64,000 nt of DNA, taken from the NCBI RefSeq assembly GCF_003002025.1, contig NZ_PVZB01000007.1, positions 186,001 to 250,000 of the forward strand, written 5' to 3'. The stretch's first letter is position 1, and each line of letters begins with the position of its first letter. Shown here in pieces: positions 17,386 through 27,376 of the stretch. The notes under the pieces were generated by a model that made no database searches, was not told the DNA's origin, and saw only the letters and a list, made by a program, of their open reading frames with translations. The position numbers were made by a program, and so were the translations under genes. The stretch comes from Paraburkholderia sp. BL25I1N1. GTDB lineage: Bacteria; Pseudomonadota; Gammaproteobacteria; Burkholderiales; Burkholderiaceae.

Positions 17386-18282
17386 TCACGCTTTGAACGT
17401 CGCCTGCTCGAGAATCATGTCGTAGAGCGCCTGCGCGGCAGGTGACAACTGCGCGGTCTTGCGCGCCACGAGCACGAGTGTGCGCGACACGGTGGGCTGC
17501 GTGAGTTCGACAATGCGCACCGTCGGATACGCGCCTTTCTGCAACGCAAGCGCCGGCACCACCGCCGCGCCCACACCCTGGGCGACCAGCCCGACAGCCG
17601 TCGAGCTGCGCTGCACTTCGTAGAACGAGCGCAGCGCCAGGTGGCTCGGCGCCAGCGCGACATCCAGTAACGCACGGTTGCCGCTCACCTCGCCGGCAAA
17701 GATCAGCGGATACGATTGCAACTGCTGCCAGGCGATGCGGCGCCGCTTTGCCAATGGATGATCCTCGTGGCAAATCAAAACGTAGCGGTCCTCCGTGAGC
17801 GGCACGCTCGCCAGATCGGGATGATGCTCGCCCGCGATATTGATGCCGAATTCGACTTCGCGGCGCAGCACGGCCGCTTCCACCGCGGACGACGCGTGAT
17901 CGAGAATCCGGATGCGGTTATGCGGATAACGCGCCGAATACGCCTGCAAAATACGCGGCAGATACTGCACGCCAACCGTCGGCACACAAGCTATGGACGC
18001 ATCGCCGCAGCGCGCCACGCCCGTCTCGCGGATTTCGACCAGCGCATCGGCGAGTTCGCCGAGCAAGCGGCGTGCTTGCGGCAGAAAACCGCGCCCGATT
18101 TCGGTGAGCGCCATGGAACGCGTGGTCCGCTCGATCAGCGCGACGCCGAGATAGGTTTCGAGCTTGCGCAGACGCTGCGTGATGGCCGTCTGCGTGACGT
18201 GCAGCGAATCGGCAGCACTCTGGAAGCTGCCGCGATCCGCGATGGCGACGAACGCCTGAACGCCGAGCGTGTCGATTTTCAT
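17386..18282 (-). CDS. LysR-family transcriptional regulator
   Basis: A 298-residue LysR protein. The HTH is 'GSFQSAADSLHVTQTAITQR' near the N-terminus, followed by the effector domain ('GDASIACVPTVGVQYLPRIL', 'VGLVAQGVGAAVVPALAL'). It is divergent from the methyltransferase gene at 18428, the usual arrangement for a LysR regulator and its target, and an inverted repeat lies between them. The ligand is unknown; a tricarboxylic acid is possible given the neighbour. Confidence 0.9.
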   Translation of the reverse strand: MKIDTLGVQAFVAIADRGSFQSAADSLHVTQTAITQRLRKLETYLGVALIERTTRSMALTEIGRGFLPQARRLLGELADALVEIRETGVARCGDASIACVPTVGVQYLPRILQAYSARYPHNRIRILDHASSAVEAAVLRREVEFGINIAGEHHPDLASVPLTEDRYVLICHEDHPLAKRRRIAWQQLQSYPLIFAGEVSGNRALLDVALAPSHLALRSFYEVQRSSTAVGLVAQGVGAAVVPALALQKGAYPTVRIVELTQPTVSRTLVLVARKTAQLSPAAQALYDMILEQATFKA

Positions 18283-18300
18283 CAGTAAAATTGAGGAATC

Positions 18301-18324
18301 GGAGTGATAAATTCATTTTACTCC
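18301..18324. promoter_or_regulatory. Inverted repeat in lysR/tam divergent promoter
   Basis: GGAGT and ACTCC form an inverted repeat separated by an AT-rich 14-bp centre. It sits 19 nt from the LysR start and about 100 nt before the methyltransferase start, a plausible LysR binding site. Confidence 0.35.
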
Positions 18325-18427
18325 GCACGTCGCGCCGCCGAGAATGGGCGGATTGGATCGGTTGGAATGCCGCGCGGTTCAGATCGACGGTCACCGATCC
18401 GGCCACCCTGAACACAAGGAGTCCCAG

Positions 18428-19204
18428 ATGACGTCGAAGAAGGATTGGCACGCGAAGCAGTACGTGATGTTCGAAAACGAGCGCACGCGTCCGGTCAGGG
18501 ATCTGCTGGCGGCTGTGCCGACGGCGAATGTGAAGACCGCGGTGGACATCGGCTGCGGACCCGGCAACTCGACCGAGACACTCGCGGCGCGCGTGCCGGG
18601 AGCGGCGGTCAGCGGCATGGACAGTTCGCCCGACATGATCGCGGCGGCCCGCCAGCGACTGCCGCAATTTCGCTTCGACGTGAGCGACATTGCCACGTGG
18701 GCCGCGCCCGGACCCTACGACCTGATCCTCGCCAATGCGGTGCTGCAGTGGGTGCCCGACCACGAGCGGCTGTTTCCGTCGCTCGTCGGCAAGCTCTCGC
18801 CGGGCGGCAGTCTCGCCGTGCAGATGCCGGACAATCTTGACGAACCGGCGCACCGCCTGCTGCGCGAGATTGCCGCCGATGGTCCGTGGGCGCACAAGCT
18901 CAAAGGTGTCGAGCGCACCATGCGCTACGGCGCACAGTGGTATTACGCCTTGCTCGAACCGCTGTGCGCGCGGGTCGACGTGTGGCGCACCGTCTATCAC
19001 CACCCGCTCGCGGGTGGCGCGGACGCCGTGGTCGAATGGTTCAAGGGCAGCGCGCTGCGGCCGTTTCTCGCCGAACTCGACGACGCGGAGCAAGCCGCTT
19101 TCCTCGGGCGTTACCGCGAGGCGATTGCCGCGGCTTATCCGGCGCTCGCCGACGGCACAGTGCTGCTGCCGTTTCCGCGCCTGTTCATCGTCGCCACGCG
19201 CTAG
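18428..19204 (+). CDS. tam: Trans-aconitate 2-methyltransferase
   Basis: A SAM-dependent methyltransferase of 258 residues (E. coli Tam is 252). Motif I is 'AVDIGCGPGNSTETLAARVP', motif II acidic 'GMDSSPDMI', and the Tam-specific stretch is 'LANAVLQWVPDHERLFPSLV'. Also typical are 'VQMPDNLDEPAHRLLREIA' and 'FPRLFIVATR' at the end. Tam methylates the toxic trans-aconitate formed by spontaneous isomerisation of cis-aconitate, protecting the TCA cycle. AAGGAG lies 6 nt before ATG 18428. Confidence 0.9.
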   Translation: MTSKKDWHAKQYVMFENERTRPVRDLLAAVPTANVKTAVDIGCGPGNSTETLAARVPGAAVSGMDSSPDMIAAARQRLPQFRFDVSDIATWAAPGPYDLILANAVLQWVPDHERLFPSLVGKLSPGGSLAVQMPDNLDEPAHRLLREIAADGPWAHKLKGVERTMRYGAQWYYALLEPLCARVDVWRTVYHHPLAGGADAVVEWFKGSALRPFLAELDDAEQAAFLGRYREAIAAAYPALADGTVLLPFPRLFIVATR

Positions 19205-19389
19205 CGGCGCGGGCTCGCGAGCGAGGCGTGATGCGGCCCGCGGGCCGGCTGCCGTGCCAACGTGGCGCCGCCGCGCCAGGGTACTCAGGAATTGCCGCGC
19301 TTGAATTCTGCGTGATATTGTTCTATCGAAGCGGAGGCCGGCGACACGCCGTCCTCACCGGAACGCAATCCACCGCAGCGAGCGTCGCC

Positions 19390-19755
19390 ATGAGTGATGT
19401 ACGCCATCATCTGAGTCCACGGGACCGTCTGGAGCTGTTGTGCTGGCTCACATGCGGCAGTCTTGGCGCTTATTACCTGAATGAGGACTGGCCCGACGCG
19501 GCGTTCCACGTGCAAGCCGCGCACAAGTGGCTCGACCGCCGGGCGCGGGAGGCCGACTGGCTGACGGTCGCCAAGCTGACCGCTACCGCGGTGGAGATCG
19601 CGCGGCGCCACGCGCGGTTTGTCGAGGCGGACTGGGCGAGAGATGCGGTCGAGGAGATTCTCGATACGGATGAACTCGATCCTCAGGCCCGGCTCGTTCG
19701 GCAAGTCATTGCCGATTGTCAGAATGCTTTGTCGGATAAAAGGTTGGCGGATTAA
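19390..19755 (+). CDS. Hypothetical protein, 121 aa
   Basis: Small, probably soluble, largely helical protein beginning MSDVRHHLSPRDRLEL. It contains a central stretch 'LGAYYLNEDWPDAAFHVQ' and a helical region rich in Ala/Arg/Glu, with an acidic C-terminal part (VEEILDTDELDPQARLV). I do not recognise a family. Codon usage is like its neighbours. It stands alone between tam and the convergent SDR gene. An upstream in-frame extension through the tam 3' end has no protein-like character, so ATG 19390 is chosen, though the ribosome site is weak. Confidence 0.6.
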   Translation: MSDVRHHLSPRDRLELLCWLTCGSLGAYYLNEDWPDAAFHVQAAHKWLDRRAREADWLTVAKLTATAVEIARRHARFVEADWARDAVEEILDTDELDPQARLVRQVIADCQNALSDKRLAD

Positions 19756-19992
19756 GGTTCAATCACGCACGGCATCGGCTGAGCAGTTCGGGGAGATGCG
19801 TTCGCCACCACCTCGCCGCCGGCCCCACCATATTGCGCTCGATCGGCCGCCGCATGCCGGCCGTCCTGCCGTTGAGCGTTGACGACGGACGGCCGAGTGC
19901 CCCACTCAACGCGCTTTTTTGCGGACGGGCGTTGTTCCGTTTCGGGGCACGCGTTCGCCTCACAATTCGCAAGCTCAAATTGAGTTATTGCT

Positions 19993-20823
19993 TCAGGCGA
20001 AGTCAGTCGAGCGCGACAACGCCTCCCACGTTTCGATTTCCTCGTTCAGCGCCGCCAGCTTCGTCTTCACCAGGTCGAGCGCATCGTTGCCGAGCAGCAG
20101 ATGCACGGGCGGATTCTTTGCCGCGACGATTTCCAGCAGCGCCTGCGCCGCCTTGCGCGGATCGCCCGCCTGCTTGCCGCTCTTTGCCTCGCGTGCTTCG
20201 CGGATCGGGTCGAACAAGGCGTCATAGTCGGCGATGCTGCGGCCCGCGCGGATCATCGAGCGGCCGGCCCAATCCGTGCGGAACGAGCCGGGCGCGACGG
20301 CGGTGACCTTGATGCCGAAGCCCGCCACTTCTTTGGCGAGCGTGTCGGTGATGCCTTCGAGCGCGAACTTGCTGCCGCAGTAGTACGCAATGCCGGGCAT
20401 CGTGATGAAGCCGCCCATCGACGTGATGTTGACGATGTGGCCCGAGCGCCGCTCGCGCATGGCGGGCAGCACGGCCTTGATCATCGCCACCGCGCCGAAC
20501 ACGTTGACGTCGAATTGACGGCGCAGATCGTCGAGCGGCGACTCTTCCAGCGTGCCCTCGTGTCCGTAGCCGGCGTTGTTGACGAGGACGTCGATCGGGC
20601 CGACGCGGTGGGTGATCGCGGCGATAGCGGGCGTAATCGCCTCGAAATCCGTGACGTCGAGCACGACCGCGTGCGCCCGTTCGGCCGCCAACGCCGTGAA
20701 CGCATCGCGCGCGGCCTCATTGCGCACCGTGCCGACAACGGTATGGCCCGCGTCGAGCGCCGCCTGCGCGAAGGCGCGGCCGAAGCCGGAACTGACGCCG
20801 GTGATCAGAAACGTTTTGCTCAT
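19993..20823 (-). CDS. Short-chain dehydrogenase/reductase
   Basis: A 276-residue classical SDR. The Rossmann motif is 'FLITGVSSGFGRAFAQAALD', the NNAG motif is 'DVLVNNAGYGHEG', and the active site is Ser (VNITSMGG) with 'YYCGSKFALEG' as the YxxxK. It reduces a carbonyl or oxidises an alcohol with NAD(P)H; substrate unknown. AAGGAG precedes the start. It is divergent from an AraC_N-type regulator at 21042, an arrangement like the E. coli yqhC-yqhD pair, so it is probably controlled by that gene and may act in aldehyde detoxification. A paralogue is at 49903. Confidence 0.9.
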   Translation of the reverse strand: MSKTFLITGVSSGFGRAFAQAALDAGHTVVGTVRNEAARDAFTALAAERAHAVVLDVTDFEAITPAIAAITHRVGPIDVLVNNAGYGHEGTLEESPLDDLRRQFDVNVFGAVAMIKAVLPAMRERRSGHIVNITSMGGFITMPGIAYYCGSKFALEGITDTLAKEVAGFGIKVTAVAPGSFRTDWAGRSMIRAGRSIADYDALFDPIREAREAKSGKQAGDPRKAAQALLEIVAAKNPPVHLLLGNDALDLVKTKLAALNEEIETWEALSRSTDFA

Positions 20824-21041
20824 GGTGATTCACTCCTTGATTTTGTCCGTCATCACATGGCGCTTTCGGGCGAAAACGCGGGGCATCGACGGAAACGGCC
20901 CAGAACTGAATGGTAGGAGCGGCGGGGCCGGGCGCGAATGCCGGCTCGTCTGCGTTGATTGCCTAATCCTATGAACGGATGGATTTTTCGGCGCCGCGGT
21001 GGCACAGTGCAACCTGCTTAACCATGTCGACGGGGCCTGCA

Positions 21042-21989
21042 ATGAAGCACAAACATCAGGATCCGGGCGCGCGGCAACGCATGGTGGCCTTGCTCGAAAA
21101 TCTCGCGCCGCTGGAAGGCTACAACCTCACCGTGCTGCCCGACGTGCGCTTTCTGCGGTCGAACCGGCCGCTGAGCCGCACCCCGGTGCTGTACGACCCG
21201 GGCGTCGTGATCGTCTGCCAGGGGCGCAAGCGGGGCTTTCTCGGCGAGACGGTCTACGTGTACGACGCGCAGCACTATCTGGCCGTCTCTGTGCCGGTGC
21301 CGTTCTCGATGGAAACCGAAGCGAGCGAGGCCAAGCCCTTGCTCGCCATCTATTTCCGCCTCGACTTCAAAGTCGCCGCGGACCTGATGCTGCAACTGGA
21401 CGAGCGGGACGCGCGCGTGCCGGCCGAACCGCGCGGCATGATGTCGACGCCGCTCGACGCGAAACTGAGCGCTTCGGTATTGCGCTTTCTGGAGGCGATG
21501 AGCGTGCCGCTCGAGGCCGAACTACTCGGACCAGCATTGGTGCGCGAAATCTACTTCCACGTGCTGACCGGCGAGCAGGGCGGATCGATGCGCGCCGCGC
21601 TGACCGCGCAAGGCCAGTTCGCGCGGATCGCCAGAGTGATCCGCAAGATTCACGCGTGCTATCGCGAACCGCTCGACATCGGGCAGCTCGCGCTGGAAGC
21701 GAACATGAGCGTGCCCAGCTTCCACTCGCACTTCAAGGCGGTGACGCGCACGTCGCCGATGCAATATCTGAAGTCGACACGGCTTCATCAGGCGCGCCTG
21801 CTGATGGTGAGAAACGAGGTGACGGCGGCGCACGCGTGCGTGCAGGTGGGCTATGAAAGCGCTTCGCAATTCAGCCGCGAATTCAAGCGCCTGTTCGGCC
21901 GCAGTCCGGTCGAAGAGGCTGAACGGATGCGCAAATCCTTCGCCGTGCCGCCGCCCGCGCCGGGTACCGTCTTCGTCGCCTCGCACTGA
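21042..21989 (+). CDS. AraC-family regulator with AraC_N domain (YqhC-like)
   Basis: A 315-residue regulator. The N-terminal AraC_N domain starts with '[19 protein letters not shown]' and includes '[20 protein letters not shown]', a pattern of the YqhC-type family. The two HTH motifs are '[20 protein letters not shown]' and '[21 protein letters not shown]'. ATGs at 20979, 21024 and 21042 are in frame; 21042 is preferred because GGGG lies just before it. It is transcribed away from the SDR gene, which is its likely target, in response to an aldehyde or another electrophile. Confidence 0.88.
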   Translation: MKHKHQDPGARQRMVALLENLAPLEGYNLTVLPDVRFLRSNRPLSRTPVLYDPGVVIVCQGRKRGFLGETVYVYDAQHYLAVSVPVPFSMETEASEAKPLLAIYFRLDFKVAADLMLQLDERDARVPAEPRGMMSTPLDAKLSASVLRFLEAMSVPLEAELLGPALVREIYFHVLTGEQGGSMRAALTAQGQFARIARVIRKIHACYREPLDIGQLALEANMSVPSFHSHFKAVTRTSPMQYLKSTRLHQARLLMVRNEVTAAHACVQVGYESASQFSREFKRLFGRSPVEEAERMRKSFAVPPPAPGTVFVASH

Positions 21990-22063
21990 GCGGAGCTGGC
22001 CCGGCGCGCGTGGCGCAAACTGTGTCTGTCCGTTCCATCGAGCCGTCGATACGCTTTGAGCCC

Positions 22064-22687
22064 ATGCTACAGATACTCGGCAAGACCTCATCCATCAACG
22101 TCCGCAAAGTCTTGTGGACCTGCGCCGAACTCGCGCTTCCATTCGAACAGCAAGACTGGGGCTCCGGATTTCACGCGACCGACGTACCGGAATTTCTCGC
22201 GCTGAACCCCAACGCCATGGTGCCCGTCATCAAGGACGGCGAGTTCGTGCTGTGGGAGTCGAATTCGATCATCCGCTATCTGGCCGGCCGCTATCGAGGC
22301 GAGTGGCTATATCCGCTCGATCCATGCGAGCGCGCCCGCTGCGATCAATGGATCGACTGGCAGGTGAGCGAATTGAACCGTTCCTGGAGCTATGTCTTTC
22401 TGGCGCTGGTCCGGCATTCTCCGGCACACCAGGATCCGCGGCAGATAGAGCTGTCTTGCGCGAATTGGGCGAGGCACATGGCCATAATCGAAGGACAGTT
22501 GCGGAAAACCGGCGCGTTCATCGCCGGAGACGCGTTTTCGCTTGCGGACATTCCGCTCGCGCTGTCCATCAACCGCTGGCTGGAAACACCGCTGCAGCAC
22601 AGCGATTTGCCGGCGGTTGACGCATATATGACGCGTCTCGCCACGCGCGAAGGCTACCGGATGTATTGTCGCAACGGTACGCCGTAA
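22064..22687 (+). CDS. Glutathione S-transferase
   Basis: A 207-residue cytosolic GST-fold protein. The N-terminal thioredoxin-like domain has '[15 protein letters not shown]' (catalytic Ser/Tyr region), the cis-Pro motif 'NPNAMVPVI' and the glutathione-binding '[12 protein letters not shown]'. The all-helical C-terminal domain has '[20 protein letters not shown]', with the conserved N-capping box SLAD. It conjugates or isomerises electrophiles with glutathione. ATG 22064 is chosen because it starts the fold; an upstream start at 22010 would add a disordered tail. Confidence 0.88.
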   Translation: MLQILGKTSSINVRKVLWTCAELALPFEQQDWGSGFHATDVPEFLALNPNAMVPVIKDGEFVLWESNSIIRYLAGRYRGEWLYPLDPCERARCDQWIDWQVSELNRSWSYVFLALVRHSPAHQDPRQIELSCANWARHMAIIEGQLRKTGAFIAGDAFSLADIPLALSINRWLETPLQHSDLPAVDAYMTRLATREGYRMYCRNGTP

Positions 22688-22821
22688 CGCCTGCGCAATC
22701 TCCCTCGCCTTACAACAATCCGTGCGCAATGCTTACGGATTCCCGAGCATGCACGCGCTGCTGCGCGGCGCGCCCCGACTCGCCTACAATGGCCACTTTT
22801 GCGACACCGATTGAAGGTTCC

Positions 22822-23169
22822 ATGATGCGGGTATCGAAAGTTGCGCTGGCGTTGCTGGCCGCGTGTTTCACTCTGAATGCGAGCGCCGAGATGACGGCGG
22901 CGCAGTACAAACAATGGGCGCATGCCGATAACAACTCGATCTACGCCGCGTACATTACCGGCACGATCAACGCGTTCGGCTGGGCGAACGGCGAACTGGT
23001 GTCGAAGAAGAAGCCGCCGCTCTTCTGTCCGCCGCAAAATCTCGCCATCGGCAACCAGAACGTCTATCCGTTGCTCGACACGTTCTTCACCAACCACCCG
23101 GGCCTGTCGGACGATTTTCCGGTCGGCCTCGCAATTCTCCGTTCGCTTCAGGCGGCGTTTCCCTGCTGA
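22822..23169 (+). CDS. Small exported protein with Rap1a/Tai-like C-terminus
   Basis: A 115-residue protein with a signal peptide (MMRVSKVALALLAACFTLNASA). The mature part contains 'YAAYITGTINAFGWAN', then 'LFCPPQNLAIGNQNVYPLL' and ends 'ILRSLQAAFPC'. The pattern of a Cys in 'FCPP' paired with a terminal Cys after 'AFP' is that of the Rap1a/Tai family, which includes type VI secretion immunity proteins but also many orphan proteins. No T6SS effector is nearby, so an immunity role is not supported here. GAAGG provides the ribosome site for 22822 or 22825. Confidence 0.75.
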   Translation: MMRVSKVALALLAACFTLNASAEMTAAQYKQWAHADNNSIYAAYITGTINAFGWANGELVSKKKPPLFCPPQNLAIGNQNVYPLLDTFFTNHPGLSDDFPVGLAILRSLQAAFPC

Positions 23170-23237
23170 AGCACATTTGGAGGAGCGCCGCTTGCCGGTG
23201 AGCGGCAGCAACGCGGGATAACCGGTGCGAGCCCGAA

Positions 23238-23259
23238 GCGGGGCCACTCAAGGCCCCGC
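23238..23259. terminator. Hairpin terminator between convergent genes
   Basis: GCGGGGCC and GGCCCCGC form a perfect 8-bp stem with a 6-nt ACTCAA loop, followed on the plus strand by GTTT. It lies 70 nt after the Rap1a-like gene stop and just 7 nt after the fabV stop on the opposite strand, so it may serve both. Confidence 0.7.
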
Positions 23260-23265
23260 GTTTCG

Positions 23266-24462
23266 TCAAACCTGCACGAGCTTCGGAATCTGCACGTCCG
23301 GATTGACGTCCGCTTCGTAATCCACGCCCGCGATCTCGAAGCCGAACAGACGCAGGAAATCCGTCTTGTAGCCGCTGAAGTCGGTGAGTTCGTAGATATT
23401 GTCGTTGGTCACCTGGGTCCACAGTTCCTGCACGCGGTTCTGCACCTCGGGGTCGAGCTCCTTGTAGTCGGCGCGCAGACGGCCTTCTTCGTCGATGTGC
23501 GGCGCCGCGCCGTACAGGCTGTCCTTGTACAGGCCGTAGACCTGCTCGATGCAGCCTTCGTGCGTGCCTTTCTCCTTCATGACCTTGAAGAGCAGCGACA
23601 GATACAGCGGCATCATCGGGATCGCGGAACTTGCTTGCGTGACGACCGCCTTCAGCACGGAGACGCGCGCATCGCCGCCCTTGGGCGCCAGCTTTTCGCG
23701 AATGCCCAGCACTTTCTGGTCGAGGTCCTTCTTGGCCGCGCCGATCGAGCCGTTCCAGTAAATGTCGTGTGTGATCTTCTCGCCGAGGTAGGTGAACGCG
23801 GTGGTCTTCGCGCCGTCCGCGAGCACGCCGGCTTCGAGCAGGGCGTCGATCCACATCTGCCAGTCTTCGCCGCCCATCACCGCGACGGTGTCGTCGATTT
23901 CCTTCTGGCTGGCGGGTTCGAGCACGGTTTCCTTGATGACTTCCTTGTCCGTGTCGATGCCGCGCAGATTCACCGCCTTGCCGACCGGCTTGAGCGTCGA
24001 GCTGAACACTTCGCCGCTCTTCGGATGCGTGCGCTTGGGCGCGGCAAGGCTGTAGACGACCAGATCGACCTGACCCAGATCGCGCTTGATGACTTCGATG
24101 GTGCGTGCTTTGACTTCATCGGAGAAGGCGTCGCCGTTGATGCTGGTCGCGTACAGGCCCGTTTCCGTGGCGAATTTCTCGAAGGCGGCGGTGTTGTACC
24201 AGCCGGCCGTGCCGGCCTTGGTTTCGCTGCCGGCGCGCTCGAAGAACACGCCGAGCGTGGCGGCGTCCGAGCCGAACGCCGCGCTGATGCGGGCGGCGAG
24301 GCCGTAGCCCGTAGATGCGCCGATCACCAGCACTTTCTTCGGGCCGTTGGCGATGGGGCCGCGTGCCTTGACGTAGTCGATCTGTTCGCGGACGTTGGCT
24401 TCGCAGCCGGTCGGATGGGTGGAAACACAGATGAAGCCACGCACGCGCGGTTTGATGATCAT
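23266..24462 (-). CDS. fabV: Trans-2-enoyl-ACP/CoA reductase FabV
   Basis: NADH-dependent enoyl reductase of the last step in fatty acid elongation. The 398-residue protein has the N-terminal '[20 protein letters not shown]', the cofactor motif '[17 protein letters not shown]', an acidic E75 ('FFERAG') that favours NADH over NADPH, and the distinctive Y-X8-K active site, Y235 and K244 ('[13 protein letters not shown]'). FabV is insensitive to triclosan compared with FabI. It stands alone, divergent from the PBP gene. Confidence 0.95.
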   Translation of the reverse strand: MIIKPRVRGFICVSTHPTGCEANVREQIDYVKARGPIANGPKKVLVIGASTGYGLAARISAAFGSDAATLGVFFERAGSETKAGTAGWYNTAAFEKFATETGLYATSINGDAFSDEVKARTIEVIKRDLGQVDLVVYSLAAPKRTHPKSGEVFSSTLKPVGKAVNLRGIDTDKEVIKETVLEPASQKEIDDTVAVMGGEDWQMWIDALLEAGVLADGAKTTAFTYLGEKITHDIYWNGSIGAAKKDLDQKVLGIREKLAPKGGDARVSVLKAVVTQASSAIPMMPLYLSLLFKVMKEKGTHEGCIEQVYGLYKDSLYGAAPHIDEEGRLRADYKELDPEVQNRVQELWTQVTNDNIYELTDFSGYKTDFLRLFGFEIAGVDYEADVNPDVQIPKLVQV

Positions 24463-24644
24463 GAAGCACCTCTTGTCGGAATTGGCGACATTATAGTGGG
24501 CCGCGTAGTGGGCCGCGATGGTTGCGGGCGCGCCGCGGCGCTTTGGCTTCTGGCTGCGCTCCGGCCGCGCGCCGTGGGCAAAAAATCGGCCGCCGCCGCG
24601 CGACTTGGTAGGATTGCGCCTTTCCCGTCCGACGATTGGCTAGT

Positions 24645-27149
24645 GTGAAGCGCCTCATCCCCTCATTTCTGGCGGCCCTCGATAAAGGGCTGACCCTCGC
24701 CAACCCGCTCGTCGCCCAGGCTCTGTGGCACCTGCGGCACCCGACGCGCCGTGGCGTGCTGAAGGCTTGCGCGGCGCTTCCGCTGTTGCTGGTGCTGTAC
24801 GTGCTGATCCTGATTCCGTTCACACCGGGCATCGGCGACATCCGCAAGGCCAAGATCGAGCAGCCGGCGCAGATCCTCTCGGCGGACGGCAAGCTGCTGG
24901 CCGAATTCAAGCCGTCCAACCGCGAGTGGGTCAAGCTCAAGGACATCTCGCCGAACGTGGTGAATGCGCTGATCGCCACCGAAGATCATCGCTTCTACGA
25001 GCATTGGGGCCTCGACTGGCGGCGCACGGCCTCGGCCGCGCTGCATACGTTTTCCGGCGACCGGCAGGGCGGCTCGACCATCACGCAACAACTCGCCCGC
25101 AATCTCTATCCCGACGAAATCGGCCGCGCGCCGACGCTCACGCGCAAGCTGAAGGAAGCGATCACGGCCTTCAAGATCGAGGCGCTCTACAGCAAGGACG
25201 AGATTCTCGAGACCTACCTGAACACGGTGCCGTTCCTCTACAACGCCTATGGCATCGAGATGGCGGCGCGCACCTATTTCGACAAATCGGCTTCCGACCT
25301 GAACGTGCTGGAAAGCGCGACGCTCACCGGCATGCTCAAGGGCAACAGCTACTACAACCCCGTGCTGAACCCCGAGCGCGCGCTGCAGCGGCGCAATACG
25401 GTGCTTGGCCAGATGGTCAAGTACGGCAAACTGACGCCGGCCGCCTACGCGACGTTGAGCCGCCGGTCGCTGCGCATCGATTTCGAGCGCCAGACCGAGC
25501 CGCCCGGCCCCGCGCCGCATTTCGCGCAGCAACTGCGCAAGTGGCTGGCGTCGTGGGCGGACCGGAACGACTACAACATGTATGCCGACGGGCTGGTGGT
25601 GCGCACCACCATCGATTCGCGTCTGCAGACCATGGCGACTCAGGCCGTGACCTTGCAGGGCAACCAGTTGCAGGGCATCGCCAATGCGGCGTGGGGCAGC
25701 CGCGCGGGCTGTTCGAACGGCCGCGATCTGCTGCAGACCTTCCTGCGCGAAACGCCCGACTACCGCGCCGCCAAAGACGCCGGCCTGACCGATGACGACG
25801 CGCTCAAGCGCGTCTCGTCCGACCGCAATCTCGTGAAGTCGGTGTGCGAGTCCAAAACGCGGGTGCAGGCGGATTTTCTCGCCATGGACCCGCGCAACGG
25901 CCAGATCCGCGCGTGGGTGGGCAGCCGCGATTTCAGCCAGGACCCGTTCGACCATGTCCAGCAGGCGCGGCGCCAGCCGGGCTCGACCTTCAAGCCGTTC
26001 GTCTACGCGGCGGCTTTCGAGTCGGGCGCGAATCCCGCCGACACTTTCGTCGATAAGCCCGTGGAAATTCCGCTGGCAGGCGGCGAGATCTGGCGTCCGA
26101 GCGACGAGGACGAGCCGAGCGAGCGCAAGATCAGCCTGCGCGACGGCCTTGCATACTCCCGCAACCGCATTACCGCGCAACTGATGGAGACGGTCGGGCC
26201 GGACAAGGTTGCCAGATTGGCCCGCGCAATGGGCGTGCGCGACAGCGAACTGGATCCGGTGCCGTCGCTCGCGCTCGGCACGAGCCCTGTCACGCTGAAG
26301 GAAATGGTGTCGGCCTACGGCACGATCGCCAACCTCGGTGCCTACGTGGAGCCGGTGATGGTGACACGCATCGAGAACCGCAAAGGCGAGGTGCTGGCCG
26401 AGTTCGCGCCGGTGTCGCCGAAACAGGAACTGCCCGCCGACACCGACCGTGTGCTGATCGACGTCATGCGCGACGTGGTGAACCGTGGCACGGGTTCGAG
26501 CATTCGCAGCCGCTTCGGCGTGCGCGGCGACGTCGCGGGCAAGACGGGCACCACGCAGGGCAATGCGGACGGCTGGTTCATCCTGATTCATCCGCAGCTC
26601 GTGGCGGGCGCGTGGGTCGGTTTCAACGACAGCCGCGTGACCTTGCGCAGCGACTACTGGGGCCAAGGGGCGCACAGCGCGCTGCCGATCGTCGGCGATT
26701 TCTTCCAGCGCGCGCAGCGTTCGCGGCTGGTCGATAGCCGCGTCAAATTCGCCACCGACCAGCAGCCGGGTTGGTTCGCCGAACGCTCGGGCAGGTTGCG
26801 GGAATGGTTCCAGAATCTGTTCGCGGGCTCGCCGGGCAAGCCGGAGGCGCCGGTGGTGCAGCGCGGGACGACGCGCCGGTCGCCGGCTGCCGCGCCGGAA
26901 CAACCGGCAGTCGCGCCGTCGGCGTCGGCGGCTTTGGCCGAGCCACGGGGATTGCCGCAGCCGCCGATGCTGCCGTCACCAGCTTCAGCGCCGGTGGCGG
27001 CGAGCGGGGCGGTCGACGGTGAAGCGCGCGGTGGCGGTGAACCGGCACTGGCGCCGACGCCGACCCCCGACGACGTGGTGCCGCCGGACGCCGGCAGCCC
27101 GGCTAACGCGTTGCCGGAGACGTCGGCGGGCGGGCGCGGCTCGCCGTGA
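24645..27149 (+). CDS. Class A penicillin-binding protein (transglycosylase/transpeptidase)
   Basis: Bifunctional peptidoglycan synthase of about 834 residues, anchored by one N-terminal membrane segment ('AALPLLLVLYVLILIPF'). The glycosyltransferase domain has the catalytic 'ATEDHRFYEHWGLD' (E113) and 'GGSTITQQLARNL'. The transpeptidase has S447-x-x-K450 ('QPGSTFKPF'), 'YSRN' (S505) and 'AGKTGTTQG' (K633). A Pro/Ala/Ser-rich tail of about 100 residues follows and is probably disordered. Start is uncertain: GTG 24645 or TTG 24636; both lack a strong ribosome site. It stands alone on its strand. Confidence 0.92.
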   Translation: MKRLIPSFLAALDKGLTLANPLVAQALWHLRHPTRRGVLKACAALPLLLVLYVLILIPFTPGIGDIRKAKIEQPAQILSADGKLLAEFKPSNREWVKLKDISPNVVNALIATEDHRFYEHWGLDWRRTASAALHTFSGDRQGGSTITQQLARNLYPDEIGRAPTLTRKLKEAITAFKIEALYSKDEILETYLNTVPFLYNAYGIEMAARTYFDKSASDLNVLESATLTGMLKGNSYYNPVLNPERALQRRNTVLGQMVKYGKLTPAAYATLSRRSLRIDFERQTEPPGPAPHFAQQLRKWLASWADRNDYNMYADGLVVRTTIDSRLQTMATQAVTLQGNQLQGIANAAWGSRAGCSNGRDLLQTFLRETPDYRAAKDAGLTDDDALKRVSSDRNLVKSVCESKTRVQADFLAMDPRNGQIRAWVGSRDFSQDPFDHVQQARRQPGSTFKPFVYAAAFESGANPADTFVDKPVEIPLAGGEIWRPSDEDEPSERKISLRDGLAYSRNRITAQLMETVGPDKVARLARAMGVRDSELDPVPSLALGTSPVTLKEMVSAYGTIANLGAYVEPVMVTRIENRKGEVLAEFAPVSPKQELPADTDRVLIDVMRDVVNRGTGSSIRSRFGVRGDVAGKTGTTQGNADGWFILIHPQLVAGAWVGFNDSRVTLRSDYWGQGAHSALPIVGDFFQRAQRSRLVDSRVKFATDQQPGWFAERSGRLREWFQNLFAGSPGKPEAPVVQRGTTRRSPAAAPEQPAVAPSASAALAEPRGLPQPPMLPSPASAPVAASGAVDGEARGGGEPALAPTPTPDDVVPPDAGSPANALPETSAGGRGSP

Positions 27150-27303
27150 GCGATGCGGTGTAGTCCGCGCTGCGTGGCTGAGCCGGGTCGGCGCTTTTCT
27201 CGGGAGCGGATGAATTCGCGGCGCTTTCCGCAGGCGCTGCCACGCTCATGTGGTTTTTTTCCAAAGCACGGCTCAGCTCGCGCGACGCTTCCCACAAATA
27301 CAT
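27103..27303 (-). CDS. Possible small protein, 66 aa (uncertain)
   Basis: An open frame beginning MYLWEASRELSRALEKNH and ending in a low-complexity Ser/Ala/Pro tail. The first 20 residues look like an amphipathic helix, but the ribosome site is poor and the 3' end overlaps the PBP gene tail-to-tail by 47 nt. No family is recognised. It may be spurious. The remaining part of the gap 27150-27376 holds no other recognisable feature. Confidence 0.25.
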   Translation of the reverse strand: MYLWEASRELSRALEKNHMSVAAPAESAANSSAPEKSADPAQPRSADYTASLTASRARPPTSPATR

Positions 27304-27376
27304 CTTGAGCCACGCATTGCTTTTCACCGGCGCGGCGACCTGACGCGACTCGCTTCGCCTGCGTCGGCCAGCGCCG

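Noticed and set aside
24663..26903. A 746-codon open frame antisense to the PBP gene
   Set aside because: Shadow frame of a clear penicillin-binding protein.
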